This document shows, piece after piece, positions 33,342-41,751 of a stretch of 64,000 bases of DNA. Positions within the stretch are counted from its first letter, which is position 1, and each line of letters opens with the position of its first letter. The DNA lies in the NCBI RefSeq assembly GCF_900155885.1, contig NZ_FTMB01000005.1:1-64000 (forward strand), written 5' to 3'. The notes under the pieces are model-generated. The model ran no database searches. It had not been told where the DNA came from and was given only the letters and a program-made list of their open reading frames with translations. The translations under genes were made by a program, and so were the position numbers. Source of the stretch: Rhizobium sp. RU20A. GTDB taxonomy: Bacteria; Pseudomonadota; Alphaproteobacteria; Rhizobiales; Rhizobiaceae.

Positions 33342-34109
33342 TCAGATCGAGGCCAGATAGCCGCCGTCAACGGGAATGCAGTGGCCGGTGATATAGGCCG
33401 CAGCGTCGCTGCACAGAAACACGGCAACGCCGCCGATATCGCTTTCCCGGCCGAACCGGCGCTGCGGGATCTTGTCCAGCATGCGCGACTGCCAGTCATC
33501 GTTTTCGTAAAAGACCTCGGTCATGGCGGTGCGGAAATAGCCAGGTGCGATGGCATTGACGCGCACGTTGTGCGCCGCCCATTCGGCAGCCAACGCATGG
33601 GTCACGCCAAGCAGGCCGGATTTGGACGCCCCGTAAGGAACGGCCGTGGGAATGCCGACATAGGAGGTCAACGAACAGAGGTTCACGATCGCGCCGCCAC
33701 CCGTTTCCGCCATGATGCGTCCGGCAGCCTGGGCGCAGAAGAACGCCCCCTTGAGATTGGTCGAAAGGATCTGATCCCACAGCGCCTCGTCGACATCGAA
33801 AGAGGTCCGCACGCTTTCGAAGCCGGCATTGTTGATGAGGATATCGAGACCGCCAAGGTGTTCCGCTGCCGCCTTCGTGACGCTGCCGCACGCCTCTACG
33901 TCGCGCACATCCTGCGCCAGTGCCGCGCATCGGCGTCCGGTTCTCTCGACAAGGGCCCGCGTCTCTTCGAGCGCCTCGACGGTTCGCGCGGTAATGGCCA
34001 CATCGGCGCCAGCTTCTGCAAGGGCGGCGGCAATAGCCTGCCCGATACCGCGGCTCGCGCCGGTCACAAGGGCGCGGCGGCCGGAAAGATCGAAATTCGG
34101 GCGAGTCAT
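33342..34109 (-). CDS. Short-chain dehydrogenase/reductase
   Basis: This is a 255-residue classical SDR from the ATG at 34109 (MTRPNFDLSGRRALVTG). It has TGASRGIGQAIA, NNAGFES, the catalytic Ser near NLCSLTSYVG, and YGASKSG with Tyr and Lys; PGYFRTAM and DGGYLAS follow. NAD(P)-linked oxidation of a small hydroxy compound is expected. It has its own promoter region with a second copy of the GntR operator, so it belongs to the same regulon as the downstream nine-gene operon. In the Hps parallel, two dehydrogenases act before the HisD-like step. Confidence 0.88.
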   Translation of the reverse strand: MTRPNFDLSGRRALVTGASRGIGQAIAAALAEAGADVAITARTVEALEETRALVERTGRRCAALAQDVRDVEACGSVTKAAAEHLGGLDILINNAGFESVRTSFDVDEALWDQILSTNLKGAFFCAQAAGRIMAETGGGAIVNLCSLTSYVGIPTAVPYGASKSGLLGVTHALAAEWAAHNVRVNAIAPGYFRTAMTEVFYENDDWQSRMLDKIPQRRFGRESDIGGVAVFLCSDAAAYITGHCIPVDGGYLASI

Positions 34110-34161
34110 GATGTCTTCCTTCTCCTCTTCGTCATGGGATGGCAGGCTTCCCATGGGAGCA

Positions 34162-34172
34162 TGTCTATACAT
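34162..34172 (-). promoter_or_regulatory. Second GntR/HutC operator, ahead of the SDR gene
   Basis: TGTCTATACAT occurs here exactly as at 33146-33156 and on the same strand, 53 bases upstream of the SDR start. A TATAGA -10-like box lies within it on the minus strand, but no good -35 is seen 17 bases away. The repeated 11-mer supports a shared repressor. Confidence 0.7.
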
Positions 34173-34283
34173 AATTTGCGAGTCTGATTTCTGGGACTGT
34201 GACCGTGAGATCGCACCGATGCATCATGGGGCCTGCAAATGGTCAATCCGGCATGGCCGCTCCGTGACGTTATCTGCCCGTTG

Positions 34284-34572
34284 TCAGCGTTGAAAACGAT
34301 CAATCATGAAAGGTGCGAGCGGTGATGTGTCGAGATCGGCGCATCCGAGTTGCCGCATCAGGCCGGAAAGTTCCTCGGTGAAGATCTCCATCGTCCGGTG
34401 GACGCCGGCCCGGCCGAAGCCCGCCGCGCCGTAGAGAAACGGCCGGCCGGCAAAGACATAGTCCACGCCGCAGCACAGCAGCGCAAACACATCCGCGCCG
34501 CGCCGCACGCCGCCGTCGAACATGACGGGGAAGTCCGGCCCGACCGCTTCGCGTATGGCGGGAAGGCAATCG
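34284..34572 (-). pseudogene. C-terminal fragment of an LldD-type 2-hydroxyacid dehydrogenase
   Basis: The last 95 codons read IDCLPAIREAVGPDFPVMF then DGGVRRGADVFALLCCG and FAGRPFLYGAAGFGRAGV, the phosphate-binding end of FMN-linked hydroxyacid dehydrogenases. The part with the catalytic His and most of the barrel is missing. It is fused in frame to a TrbB fragment at about 34572, so no functional oxidase can be made. It is not simply a copy of the lldD gene at 23.2 kb, since the residues differ widely. Confidence 0.8.
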
Positions 34573-35194
34573 ATGGCGCTGCCGGCGTGGATCGTGCCGA
34601 TGCCGCCGGGATGGTCGGGGCCCCAGGCCGTCAACAGGTCGAGCGCCTCGGGGCCGCGCACCTCGCCGATCGGAATACGGTCCGGGCGGAGGCGGAGCGA
34701 AGAGCGCACGAGATCGGAGAGCGTGGCGACGCCATCCTTCGTCCGCATCGCGACCAGGTTCGGCGCGGCGCATTGCAGTTCGCGCGAATCCTCGATGATG
34801 ACGACGCGGTCGGCAGTCTTTGCAGCCTCGGCGAGCAACGCGTTGGTCAGCGTCTTCTTGCCGGTGCGGAAACGACCGGCGGCAACAGCCCCTTGAAGCG
34901 CTCGCCGGTCTCGGGCAGTTCGGCCGAGACGCGCGGGGCGCCGGCATGGACCTCGGCGCCGACATGATGCGCTACCAGGCGCACGATGCGTTCGCCATCA
35001 GCGGGCGACAGTCGTTCGCCGGTATCGGACAGTCCTTCGGAGAGACGGTCGATCCAGATGCGGCCGTCCGGATTCAGCATCACCTCGACGGCGGCGGGAT
35101 CTTCCAGAAACCGAGCGATTACGGGGCCGAGCGCGGTACGCAGCATTCGCGCGCCGCGCGTCAAACTCTCCGAATTCTGCTGCGATCCCGCCAT
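34570..35194 (-). pseudogene. trbB: Decayed conjugal transfer ATPase TrbB with an internal deletion
   Basis: From the ATG at 35194 the frame reads RGARMLRTALGPVIARFLED, then AELPETGERFKGLLPPVV, the standard TrbB N-terminus, and stops at once after PARRR. In another frame the sequence resumes as RTGKKTLTNALLAEAAKTAD and continues VVIIEDSRELQCAAPNLVAM to GPDHPGGIGTIHAGSAI. The central part, from about APAF to the Walker A lysine region, is deleted, and the join creates a frameshift. The C-terminus is replaced by LldD sequence. TrbB is the hexameric ATPase of Trb-type mating pair formation. Other trb genes are not present. Confidence 0.85.
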
Positions 35195-35493
35195 CCCGTC
35201 CCCGATGTCGACGGGGACGACCCAGACGCTTCCCCGACGGGGATGATTAAAAGAGCCGGAAGTTTGGCTGGTTCAACACGTATCTAGCCGCGTGCGGTCA
35301 TGGCGAAGGAAAGGCGACGATCGGCGGGATTGGCTACAGATCTCGTCGTAGCCGCCTTATGCCGGCATCAAGGACATTCGTGATGAGAACTGGTCTTCAA
35401 ATCCGGTTTCTTTCATGAACCACGGGTCAATACCATCCAATCTTGACATTTCGTTCTATACCGAAACAATGCGTTTAGGACGGAGATGGCGAC
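35195..35493. other. Intergenic stretch between trbB relic and VOC relic
   Basis: About 300 bases divide two divergently oriented relics. I see no gene, repeat array or RNA here. A short GC-rich dyad, GTCGACGGGGAC, lies near 35207. The promoter of the VOC-ArsR cassette should be in the right part; a GGACGGAGA ribosome-site-like stretch precedes position 35494. Confidence 0.4.
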
Positions 35494-35830
35494 ATGACGC
35501 AGACTGCGGCGCCCATCGGTCATCTCGATATCGCAGGCGACGACCTGAATGCACTCGCGGATTTACACGGTGGCCTTCTCGGTTGGTAAATCACACCGCG
35601 CGGACCGGATTATGCTCAGATCGAAACCCTTGGCTTGCGCGGTGCGATCACGAAAGCGCCGGCTGCATCATTGACGTTGGGCGCCATCGTTGACGATCTC
35701 GACGCTGCACTTACTGAGGTCATGGCGTTGGGCGGCGCAGTCGTCATGCTGGCGACCGACAACGGCTGGGTGCGGAAGGGACAGGTGCGCGATCCGGCCC
35801 GGCCACCTGCTGACACTGATCCAGAAGTGA
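35494..35830 (+). pseudogene. VOC/glyoxalase-fold protein with two lesions
   Basis: From the ATG at 35494 the frame reads IGHLDIAGDDLNALADLHGG then LLGW and an in-frame TAA (35587-35589), continuing ITPRGPDYAQIETLG and LTLGAIVDDLDAALTEVMAL to GWVRKGQVRDPA. Past about 35797 the family ending GHLLTLIQK appears only after dropping one base from GGCCCGGCC, and its TGA (35828-35830) then overlaps the ArsR GTG. So a nonsense change and a +1 insertion have killed an ordinary VOC protein of about 112 residues. It was the first gene of a translationally coupled VOC-ArsR-DUF3052-like operon. Confidence 0.7.
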
Positions 35831-36105
35831 CGTTGGAAAGTGGTGCCCTCGACGAAGCCCTGCGGGCGCTGGGGCATCTCGACAGGCGGGCTATTTTGCG
35901 CGTTTACCTAACGGAGGAACAAGCGGCGGGGGATCTGGCGGCGCTATCGGATCTGTCGCTGGCCACCGTGTCCGAACATCTGAAGGTTCTGCGAAAGTCG
36001 GGCCTGTTGCGGCTGGATCGGCGGGGCCGGTTCTGGATGTATCGGACCGACGCCGCCTTGCTGGATGCGGTGACTTGTGCGTTCCAAAAACTGGGAGATC
36101 CATGA
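35827..36105 (+). CDS. ArsR-type winged-helix regulator
   Basis: The 92-residue protein starts at a GTG (35827) that overlaps the ancestral VOC stop as GTGA. The helix-turn-helix is DLAALSDLSLATVSEHLKVL with RKSGLLRLDRRGRFWMYRTD as the wing. No Cys pair typical of metal sensing is visible, so the signal is unlikely to be a soft metal through the classic alpha-3 site. The stop overlaps the next gene as ATGA. A longer frame fusing it to VOC residues exists but results from the frameshift in the VOC relic. Confidence 0.8.
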   Translation: MTLESGALDEALRALGHLDRRAILRVYLTEEQAAGDLAALSDLSLATVSEHLKVLRKSGLLRLDRRGRFWMYRTDAALLDAVTCAFQKLGDP

Positions 36106-36695
36106 TGGGGCGTGAGGCACTGATCCATGCGGAGATCGGCAGCGAGGCTGGAGAGGTGCGCGCGCTGCTGGAAAGCACAGAGATGATCCTGCGCGGAGAG
36201 ATTGGGCGACGCTATCCCAAGGAGGCGATGACGGAGGTCACCGTTGTCGGCGGCGTCCTCCACTTCCGGTTCGCCGATGAATCGGTACGGCTCCATCTTG
36301 GTGGCAAGATGGCGCAAAGCTGGGCTGCGGCCATTGCAAAGCCGCCGCCCAGCCTGCGCGTCAAGCTCGGACTCGACAAGGGAAGCCTGGCCATGCTCAT
36401 CGGCGAAATCACGGACGCCGCGCTGGCCGAAGCGACAGCCGGGTCCCTGGTCGCGCACGGCGCGGAGGCGCAGATGATGATCGCCGTTATCGACAATCCG
36501 GGCACTCTGGCGGAGGCGCGACGGATTCACGGCTGCTTTCCTACCCTGCCGCTCTGGACCGTCTATCCGAAGGGAAGTGGAGTATCCTTCGGCGATACGG
36601 CCATCCGCGCCCTTCTTCGGGAAGCGGGGTTCCGGGATACGAAATCTTGCGCGGTGTCCGACCAGTTCACCGCCACGCGCTACAACCCAACATAG
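36102..36695 (+). CDS. Hypothetical protein with a DUF3052-like C-terminus
   Basis: The product is 197 residues from the ATG at 36102; a second ATG at 36105 is equally possible. The N-terminal half (about 1-100) includes GGVLHFRFADESVRLHLGG and SLRVKLGLDKGS. The C-terminal half reads PTLPLWTVYPKGSGVSFG then REAGFRDTKSCAVSDQFTA, which resembles DUF3052, a small domain without known activity. No signal peptide or membrane segment is present. It is coupled with the ArsR gene, so it is probably that regulator's target or partner. The N-terminal half was not recognised. Confidence 0.6.
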   Translation: MMGREALIHAEIGSEAGEVRALLESTEMILRGEIGRRYPKEAMTEVTVVGGVLHFRFADESVRLHLGGKMAQSWAAAIAKPPPSLRVKLGLDKGSLAMLIGEITDAALAEATAGSLVAHGAEAQMMIAVIDNPGTLAEARRIHGCFPTLPLWTVYPKGSGVSFGDTAIRALLREAGFRDTKSCAVSDQFTATRYNPT

Positions 36696-36803
36696 CTGTC
36701 GCAGCAGTTCTGGGGTCGCTGGATTGTCGGCGGCCGCGTGCGAATGGCGTCCGGGGTTGGATCAATTGCCGGGTTATGATCAACCATGGCCGTCTATGTC
36801 CCG

Positions 36804-37196
36804 CTATAGTTCCTTCAGAAACCGATCGCCGGTCGCCAGCCTTCGCCCCAGCAATTGCAGGAACTGGTCGAACCGCTCCGCGCCCTTTGCACCGGCCGAC
36901 GCCTGCGCGCTATCGGGCAGCGGCGGGGTCACGGTCAGCCAGAAGCAGGTGAACAGCGACAGCGTCTCACCGAGGATGGCGAGATCCTCGTCCAGCCCTT
37001 CGACCTGTCGGCCGAACTTGTCCATGCGGCGAGCGAACACCGCCTCCAGCCGTTCGGAGGCATCAGCCGACAGGAAGGACGCGACGGCGGCTTCGATCAC
37101 GGCGGACTTGGACACGTTGCGACGTGGCGCCAGCGCCTCGACCTTCTTCAACAGGTCTGGCTCGAAATAGACGTTCATTCGGGATTTGATCTGCAC
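36804..37196 (-). CDS. CopG-like ribbon-helix-helix protein of a Trb conjugation module
   Basis: The 130-residue protein opens MNVYFEPDLLKKVEALAPRR then NVSKSAVIEAAVASFL, an RHH fold, followed by helical sequence SERLEAVFARRMDKFGRQVE and a hydrophobic segment LSLFTCFWLTVTPPLPD. In Trb-type integrative elements of alphaproteobacteria a CopG-like gene of this form sits directly before trbB. Here the trbB relic lies 1.6 kb downstream on the same strand, with the VOC-ArsR cassette in between. The gene looks intact. It probably has no function left, since the rest of the module is missing. Confidence 0.7.
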   Translation of the reverse strand: MQIKSRMNVYFEPDLLKKVEALAPRRNVSKSAVIEAAVASFLSADASERLEAVFARRMDKFGRQVEGLDEDLAILGETLSLFTCFWLTVTPPLPDSAQASAGAKGAERFDQFLQLLGRRLATGDRFLKEL

Positions 37197-37220
37197 GGCG
37201 GCGGCTCCTTATACGGGTCC

Positions 37221-38287
37221 TCACTGATCAGAACCCATTTGCCCATTCTCTTCGTCCGATGGACATGATGCGCCAAGGCTGGTTTTGGGGCTTTCGCCAA
37301 GCGTCACAGCAGTGAGCGACGATATCGTCATAGACTTGAAGACGCGGTTCGACAGCCAGTTTTCATGCATGAAGTGCCAGAGATTTTCCACCGGGTTCAG
37401 TTCCGGCGACTTCGGCGGCAGTGGCAGGATCGAGATGTTGCCTAGGATGACGAGATTATTGGACATGTGCCATGCCGCCTGATCCATGATGAGGATGGAA
37501 TGCGCATCATCGGCCACGTGCCGAGAGATTTCAGCCAGGTGCTGCGTCATCGCGTAGGTGTCGCACCAAGGCATGACCAACGCCGCCGCTTTGCCCTGCT
37601 TGGGGCAGATGGCATCGAAGATGTAGGCCGAGCGGGTTCGCTGGTCGTGTGGTGCGGATGGCCTTGATCCCCGCTTTGCCCAATGGCGGGTGATCTTGTT
37701 CCTTTGACCAATCCGGGCCTCATCCTGGTACCAGATGTCTATTCGTTTGCCTTGAGCCGCCCCGCTTGCGATCTCTGCCACTGCGGCGGGGAAGTTATTT
37801 AAAAATCCTCAATGGCTTGAGGGTCCTGCGCATAATGTTTCGGGCGGGCAGCGAGCTTGCGGTAACCCATGGCGCGCACCTCCCGGCTGAGCGTCTGCTC
37901 GCTCACCGAGACGTGAAACTCCCCCCAAATCCATTGGGCCAGATCGCACAGACGCCAGAGCACGACACCGTCGAGATAGGGTGTCGGCCCCCGTTCGATG
38001 GCCTTTGCCAGGGCCGCCCGCTGAACATCGTTCAGCAGTGACTTGGGGCCAGGAGCCTTGCCATCGATCAGCCCATCAGGTCCGTTCGTATTGAACCGCA
38101 TGACCCAGTCCCGCACGATCTGACGAGTGACATTGCCCAGCCGCGCCGCATCCAGGCGCGAACCGCCGTCATAGATCAGCGCAAACGCCAGCAATCGACG
38201 CGCCTGGGCCGCATGCTTGCTTTGCCGAGCCAAACGCCGAAGACCTTCAGCATCAAAATCTGCCTCTAGTGAAGTTCCTGTTCGCAT
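37221..38287 (-). mobile_element. IS630-family transposase in two frames
   Basis: ORF A (38287 to 37799, 162 residues) holds the helix-turn-helix region with VTRQIVRDWVMRFNTNGPDG and GYRKLAARPKHYAQDPQAIE. ORF B, read in the -1 frame after ATTTTTAAA near 37800, holds the DDE core: DIWYQDEARIGQRNKITRHW, SILIMDQAAWHMS and LPPKSPELNPVENLW. Both halves look otherwise complete, so the product (about 350 residues) may need a programmed -1 shift, or one T of a six-T run was lost. IS630 elements target TA. The outer inverted repeats could not be fixed by eye. On its right the element abuts a decapitated lysR. Confidence 0.85.
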
Positions 38288-38352
38288 CCCAAACTTCCGG
38301 TTTGCACCAGAGATTCAGATTAACCGCCGTTTGAAAAGCAAAAGGAGTCACG

Positions 38353-38706
38353 GTCAGTGGGGAGGCCCATAACCTCTTGCATCTCGACAGCCATTATTAC
38401 GAAGGCGCAACCTGGTGGGAGTTCCTCGGCCATTATGGCCTGAATTACACGCTGCCGGGCGGTGTCTCGACCTTCAACAACTATATTCTGGTGGTTCATG
38501 CCGTGCTGGCCGGAGCAGGAATCGGTCTCGGCGGGCAGCACTCCGTGGGAGACCTCGTCGCCAGCGGCGCCCTGGTACGCCCCCTGAAGGAACAGCAGAC
38601 GACCGGCAATGATTTCCTTCTGGTCTACCGCAAAGGGCGCCCCCTCACGCCACGGGCTGCCGCCGTGCACACATGGCTTCTCAGTCTTGGATCCCGTTCC
38701 ACATGA
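38353..38706 (+). pseudogene. C-terminal stump of a LysR-family regulator
   Basis: The frame reads HLDSHYYEGATWWEFLGHYG, GVSTFNNYILVVHAVLAGAG then IGLGGQHSVGDLVASGALVR, the last effector subdomain of GcvA-type LysR proteins. The DNA-binding half is absent, and the sequence begins next to the IS630 element, which presumably removed it. It differs from the intact LysR at 22 kb. Confidence 0.75.
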
Positions 38707-38817
38707 GGGATCCGCATCTGCCAACGTCAAGGCACGCCTGACCGACGACAGGCAGGCCGGCTGGCCGACCTGCTGTTGCACGCAGCGCTCGATGCGCTTG
38801 TGCTGCCGATCGTTCCC

Positions 38818-39831
38818 TCAGCTTTGCGAAACGGGCCGGCCTTCGGCATCGAAACGATGCAGATGCTGTGCTTGCGGGCGCAGGTTCAGGTGTGTGCCGT
38901 TGGCGTGGTCGAGCTTGCCGGGGCGGCGCACGATCAGCGGTTCGGCAGCACCGATCTCCACGAAGAGATAGTTGTCGGAGCCGAGATCCTCGGCGTGGAT
39001 GACGGTTCCGGTCCATTCGCCTTCGCCATCAGCCACGATGTCGATGTGTTCGGAGCGGATGCCGAGTGTGTGGCAGCCGTGTTTGGCAGCGCGCGCGCCG
39101 TCGAGGAAATTCATCCTCGGTGAGCCAATGAAGCCGGCGACGAAGATGGAGTTGGGTTTTTCGTAGAGGTCGCTCGGCGTTCCCACCTGCTCGACGCGTC
39201 CGTCCCTGAGCACGCAGATGCGATCGGCGAGCGTCATCGCCTCCACCTGATCATGCGTGACGTAGATCATCGTTACGTCATTCATCTCATGGTGCAGCTT
39301 GGCGATCTCAAGGCGTGTGGCAACGCGCAAGGCCGCATCGAGATTCGACAGCGGCTCGTCGAAGAGGAAGACGCGGGGGTCGCGGGTGATGGCCCGGCCG
39401 ATCGCCACGCGCTGGCGCTGGCCGCCGGAAAGTTCCTTCGGCAGACGGTCGAGCAGGTGGTCGATCTGCAGCATGCGTGCCGCCCTCGCGACGCGCTCGT
39501 TGCGTTCTTCTTCCGATGCACCGGCGAGCTTCATGCCGAAGGCCATGTTCTCGCGCACTTTCATGTGCGGATAGAGCGCGTAGGACTGGAACACCATGGC
39601 GATGCCGCGCTTGGACGGAATGACCGTGTTGACGCGCTCGCCATCGAAGAGAAGGTCTCCGGAGGTGATGCTTTCAAGGCCGGCGATCATGCGCAGCAGC
39701 GTGGACTTGCCGCAGCCGGAGGGGCCGACGAAGACCATGAACTCGCCCTTGCGGATCTCGAGGTCGACGCCCTTGATGACTTCGAGGACGCCGAAGCTCT
39801 TGCGGACGGCTTTCATCTGGATATTGGCCAT
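38818..39831 (-). CDS. MalK/UgpC-type sugar ABC ATPase
   Basis: The product has 337 residues: Walker [15 protein letters not shown]-loop [14 protein letters not shown], signature LSGGQRQR, Walker [13 protein letters not shown]-loop [11 protein letters not shown], then a TOBE regulatory domain with [14 protein letters not shown]. All catalytic residues are present. It is the last gene of a sugar importer operon whose binding protein and one permease are broken. MalK-type ATPases can serve several importers, so it may still be used elsewhere. Confidence 0.9.
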   Translation of the reverse strand: MANIQMKAVRKSFGVLEVIKGVDLEIRKGEFMVFVGPSGCGKSTLLRMIAGLESITSGDLLFDGERVNTVIPSKRGIAMVFQSYALYPHMKVRENMAFGMKLAGASEEERNERVARAARMLQIDHLLDRLPKELSGGQRQRVAIGRAITRDPRVFLFDEPLSNLDAALRVATRLEIAKLHHEMNDVTMIYVTHDQVEAMTLADRICVLRDGRVEQVGTPSDLYEKPNSIFVAGFIGSPRMNFLDGARAAKHGCHTLGIRSEHIDIVADGEGEWTGTVIHAEDLGSDNYLFVEIGAAEPLIVRRPGKLDHANGTHLNLRPQAQHLHRFDAEGRPVSQS

Positions 39832-39843
39832 GGAACTCTCCGC

Positions 39844-40677
39844 TCAGCCTTTGACGCCACCAGCCGTCAGGCCGGCCACGATCTTGCGTTGGAAAATGAG
39901 GACGAGGATGATCAGGGGAATCGTGACCAGAACCGAGGCTGCCATGATCGGCCCCCAGGGAACCTCCTGCTGGCTCGCGCCGGACAGAAGCGCGATGGCG
40001 ACCGGCACGGTGCGCTGCGTTTCCGAAGCGGTGAAGGTCAGCGCGAAGAGGAACTCGTTCCAGGCGCCGATGAAGGCGAGAAGCCCGGTGGTGACCAGCG
40101 CGGGCCAGAGGAGCGGCATGAAGACCTGGGTGATGAAGACCCAAGGTGTGGCGCCATCGACAATCGCGGCTTCCTCGATCTCCAGCGGCAGATCGCGCAT
40201 GAAGGTGGTCAGCACCCAGACGGTGAAGGGCAGGGTGAAGATCGTGTAGGAGAGGATCATCGCAAACGGCGTGTTGAAGATGCCGAGAAAGCGCACCAGT
40301 TCGAAATGGCCGGCCAACACCGCGATCTGCGGGAACATGGAGACGGCCAGAATCGTCATCAACAGAAGTCCACGACCGCGAAAGCGCACCCGCGCCAGCG
40401 CATAGGCCGCCGTCACGGCAAGCAGGAGTGCGCCTGCGACCGTCACCGTGGCGATCAGCACCGAATTGGCCACGGAGCGCAGGAAGTTGGCGCCACCGAG
40501 CACGGCGCGGTAATTGTCGAGGTTGAAGCTTTCCGGCAGATAGTTGACCCGGAAGATCGCCGTGCCGGTCTCGAAGCTCGTGAGGATCGCGTAGTAGAAC
40601 GGGAAGACGGCGACGAGCACGATCAGCGCCACGGCGCAGTAGAACATCACCTTCCAGAAGATATCCGAGAGGGTCAT
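39844..40677 (-). CDS. MalG-type sugar ABC permease
   Basis: The 277-residue protein starts at the ATG 40677 (MTLSDIFWKVMFY), overlapping the MalF-like stop as ATGA. It has six membrane helices, NYLPESFNLDNYRAVLGG in the first periplasmic loop, and a coupling loop EIEEAAIVDGATPWVFITQV. It looks intact. Its partner permease is frameshifted, so the transporter is unlikely to be functional. Confidence 0.9.
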   Translation of the reverse strand: MTLSDIFWKVMFYCAVALIVLVAVFPFYYAILTSFETGTAIFRVNYLPESFNLDNYRAVLGGANFLRSVANSVLIATVTVAGALLLAVTAAYALARVRFRGRGLLLMTILAVSMFPQIAVLAGHFELVRFLGIFNTPFAMILSYTIFTLPFTVWVLTTFMRDLPLEIEEAAIVDGATPWVFITQVFMPLLWPALVTTGLLAFIGAWNEFLFALTFTASETQRTVPVAIALLSGASQQEVPWGPIMAASVLVTIPLIILVLIFQRKIVAGLTAGGVKG

Positions 40678-41656
40678 TTGCCTGCACTCCCGCTCAAGTC
40701 GACCTTGCCCAGCCAGATGTAGAGCGACACGAAGATCGCGATGATGGCGAAGAGCAGCGAGGACTGTGCCGATCCATAGGCGAAGTTGTTGAATTCGATC
40801 ATGTTCTCGCGGCTGATGATCGACATGGTCTTGGTGGCCGAGGAGTTCGGCGTCAGCACATAGATCAGGTCGAAGATGCGTAGCGCATCCAGAAGCCGGA
40901 AAATGACGGCGACCATCAGGGCCGGGCGCACCAGGGGCAACGTCACCTTGAAAAAGACCCGCACGGGATGGATCCCATCGAGCTTGGCGGCCTCGTACAT
41001 GTCTCGGGGGATCATCTGGAGGCCGGCAAGGCACAGCAGCGCCATGAAGGGCGTCGTCTTCCAGATATCCACGACCAGAACGGCCCACATTGCGGTTTCC
41101 GGCCGGGCGGTGAAGGCGATGTTCTGCGAAATCAGTCCGACGCGCAGCAGCATGTCATTGAGGATGCCGAACTGGTCGTTGAGCATCCAGGCCCACATTT
41201 TGGCGGAGACGATGGTCGGAATGGCCCAGGGAATGAGGATGGCCGCGCGCCCAAGCCGCGCCCCCTGAATTCCGCATTCAGGACCAGCGCCACCAGCAGC
41301 CCGAGGATCGTCTCCAGCGTGACGGAGACGAGCGCGAAGCGCACCGTGTTCCACACAGCATTCCACCAGGCGGGGTCGGCAAGCGTGCCGCCCCAACGGA
41401 TGCGGCCGGACTCCAGTACCCGCCAGCGCAGGTAATTGTCGAGGCCGACGAAACTGCCACCATAGAGATTGTCGAGCTTGGTGTCCGTCAGCGAAAACCA
41501 GATGGAGCGCGCCAGCGGCCATGCGGCGACGAGTACGAGGAGAACAAGCATGGGAGCCAGAAACCAGAAGGCCGCTCGGGCCCGCTGTTGCTCAGGCTCA
41601 TGGTTCGGCTTTTGTCCGGTGGCGGTGTCTTGATACTGGCGGCCATATCCTGCCAT
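40674..41656 (-). pseudogene. MalF-type sugar ABC permease with a frameshift
   Basis: From the ATG at 41656, which follows AGGAGG, the frame encodes FWFLAPMLVLLVLVAAWPLA through LLVALVLNAEFRGRGLGA and then drifts. The correct continuation, RAAILIPWAIPTIVSAKMW, is in another frame through to the normal end at 40674. Comparing GGCTTGGGCGCGCGGCC with the expected coding shows one base missing near 41250. Without it the protein would be about 327 residues with six helices and a normal coupling loop (MYEAAKLDGIHPVRVFFKV). A sequencing error is possible, but the neighbouring binding-protein gene is also broken. Confidence 0.8.
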
Positions 41657-41751
41657 TCCCCTCCTGCAGCGTGTGTCATGACGCCCGTGCGCCGGGGCGC
41701 ACGGGTCCATTCAGGCCTTGCCGACAGTCGTCTGCAGGCGTGAGGTCTGGC

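Noticed and set aside
35635-36105. A VOC-ArsR fusion protein
   Set aside because: The joined frame arises from a one-base insertion; dropping it restores a normal VOC ending GHLLTLIQK whose stop overlaps the ArsR GTG.
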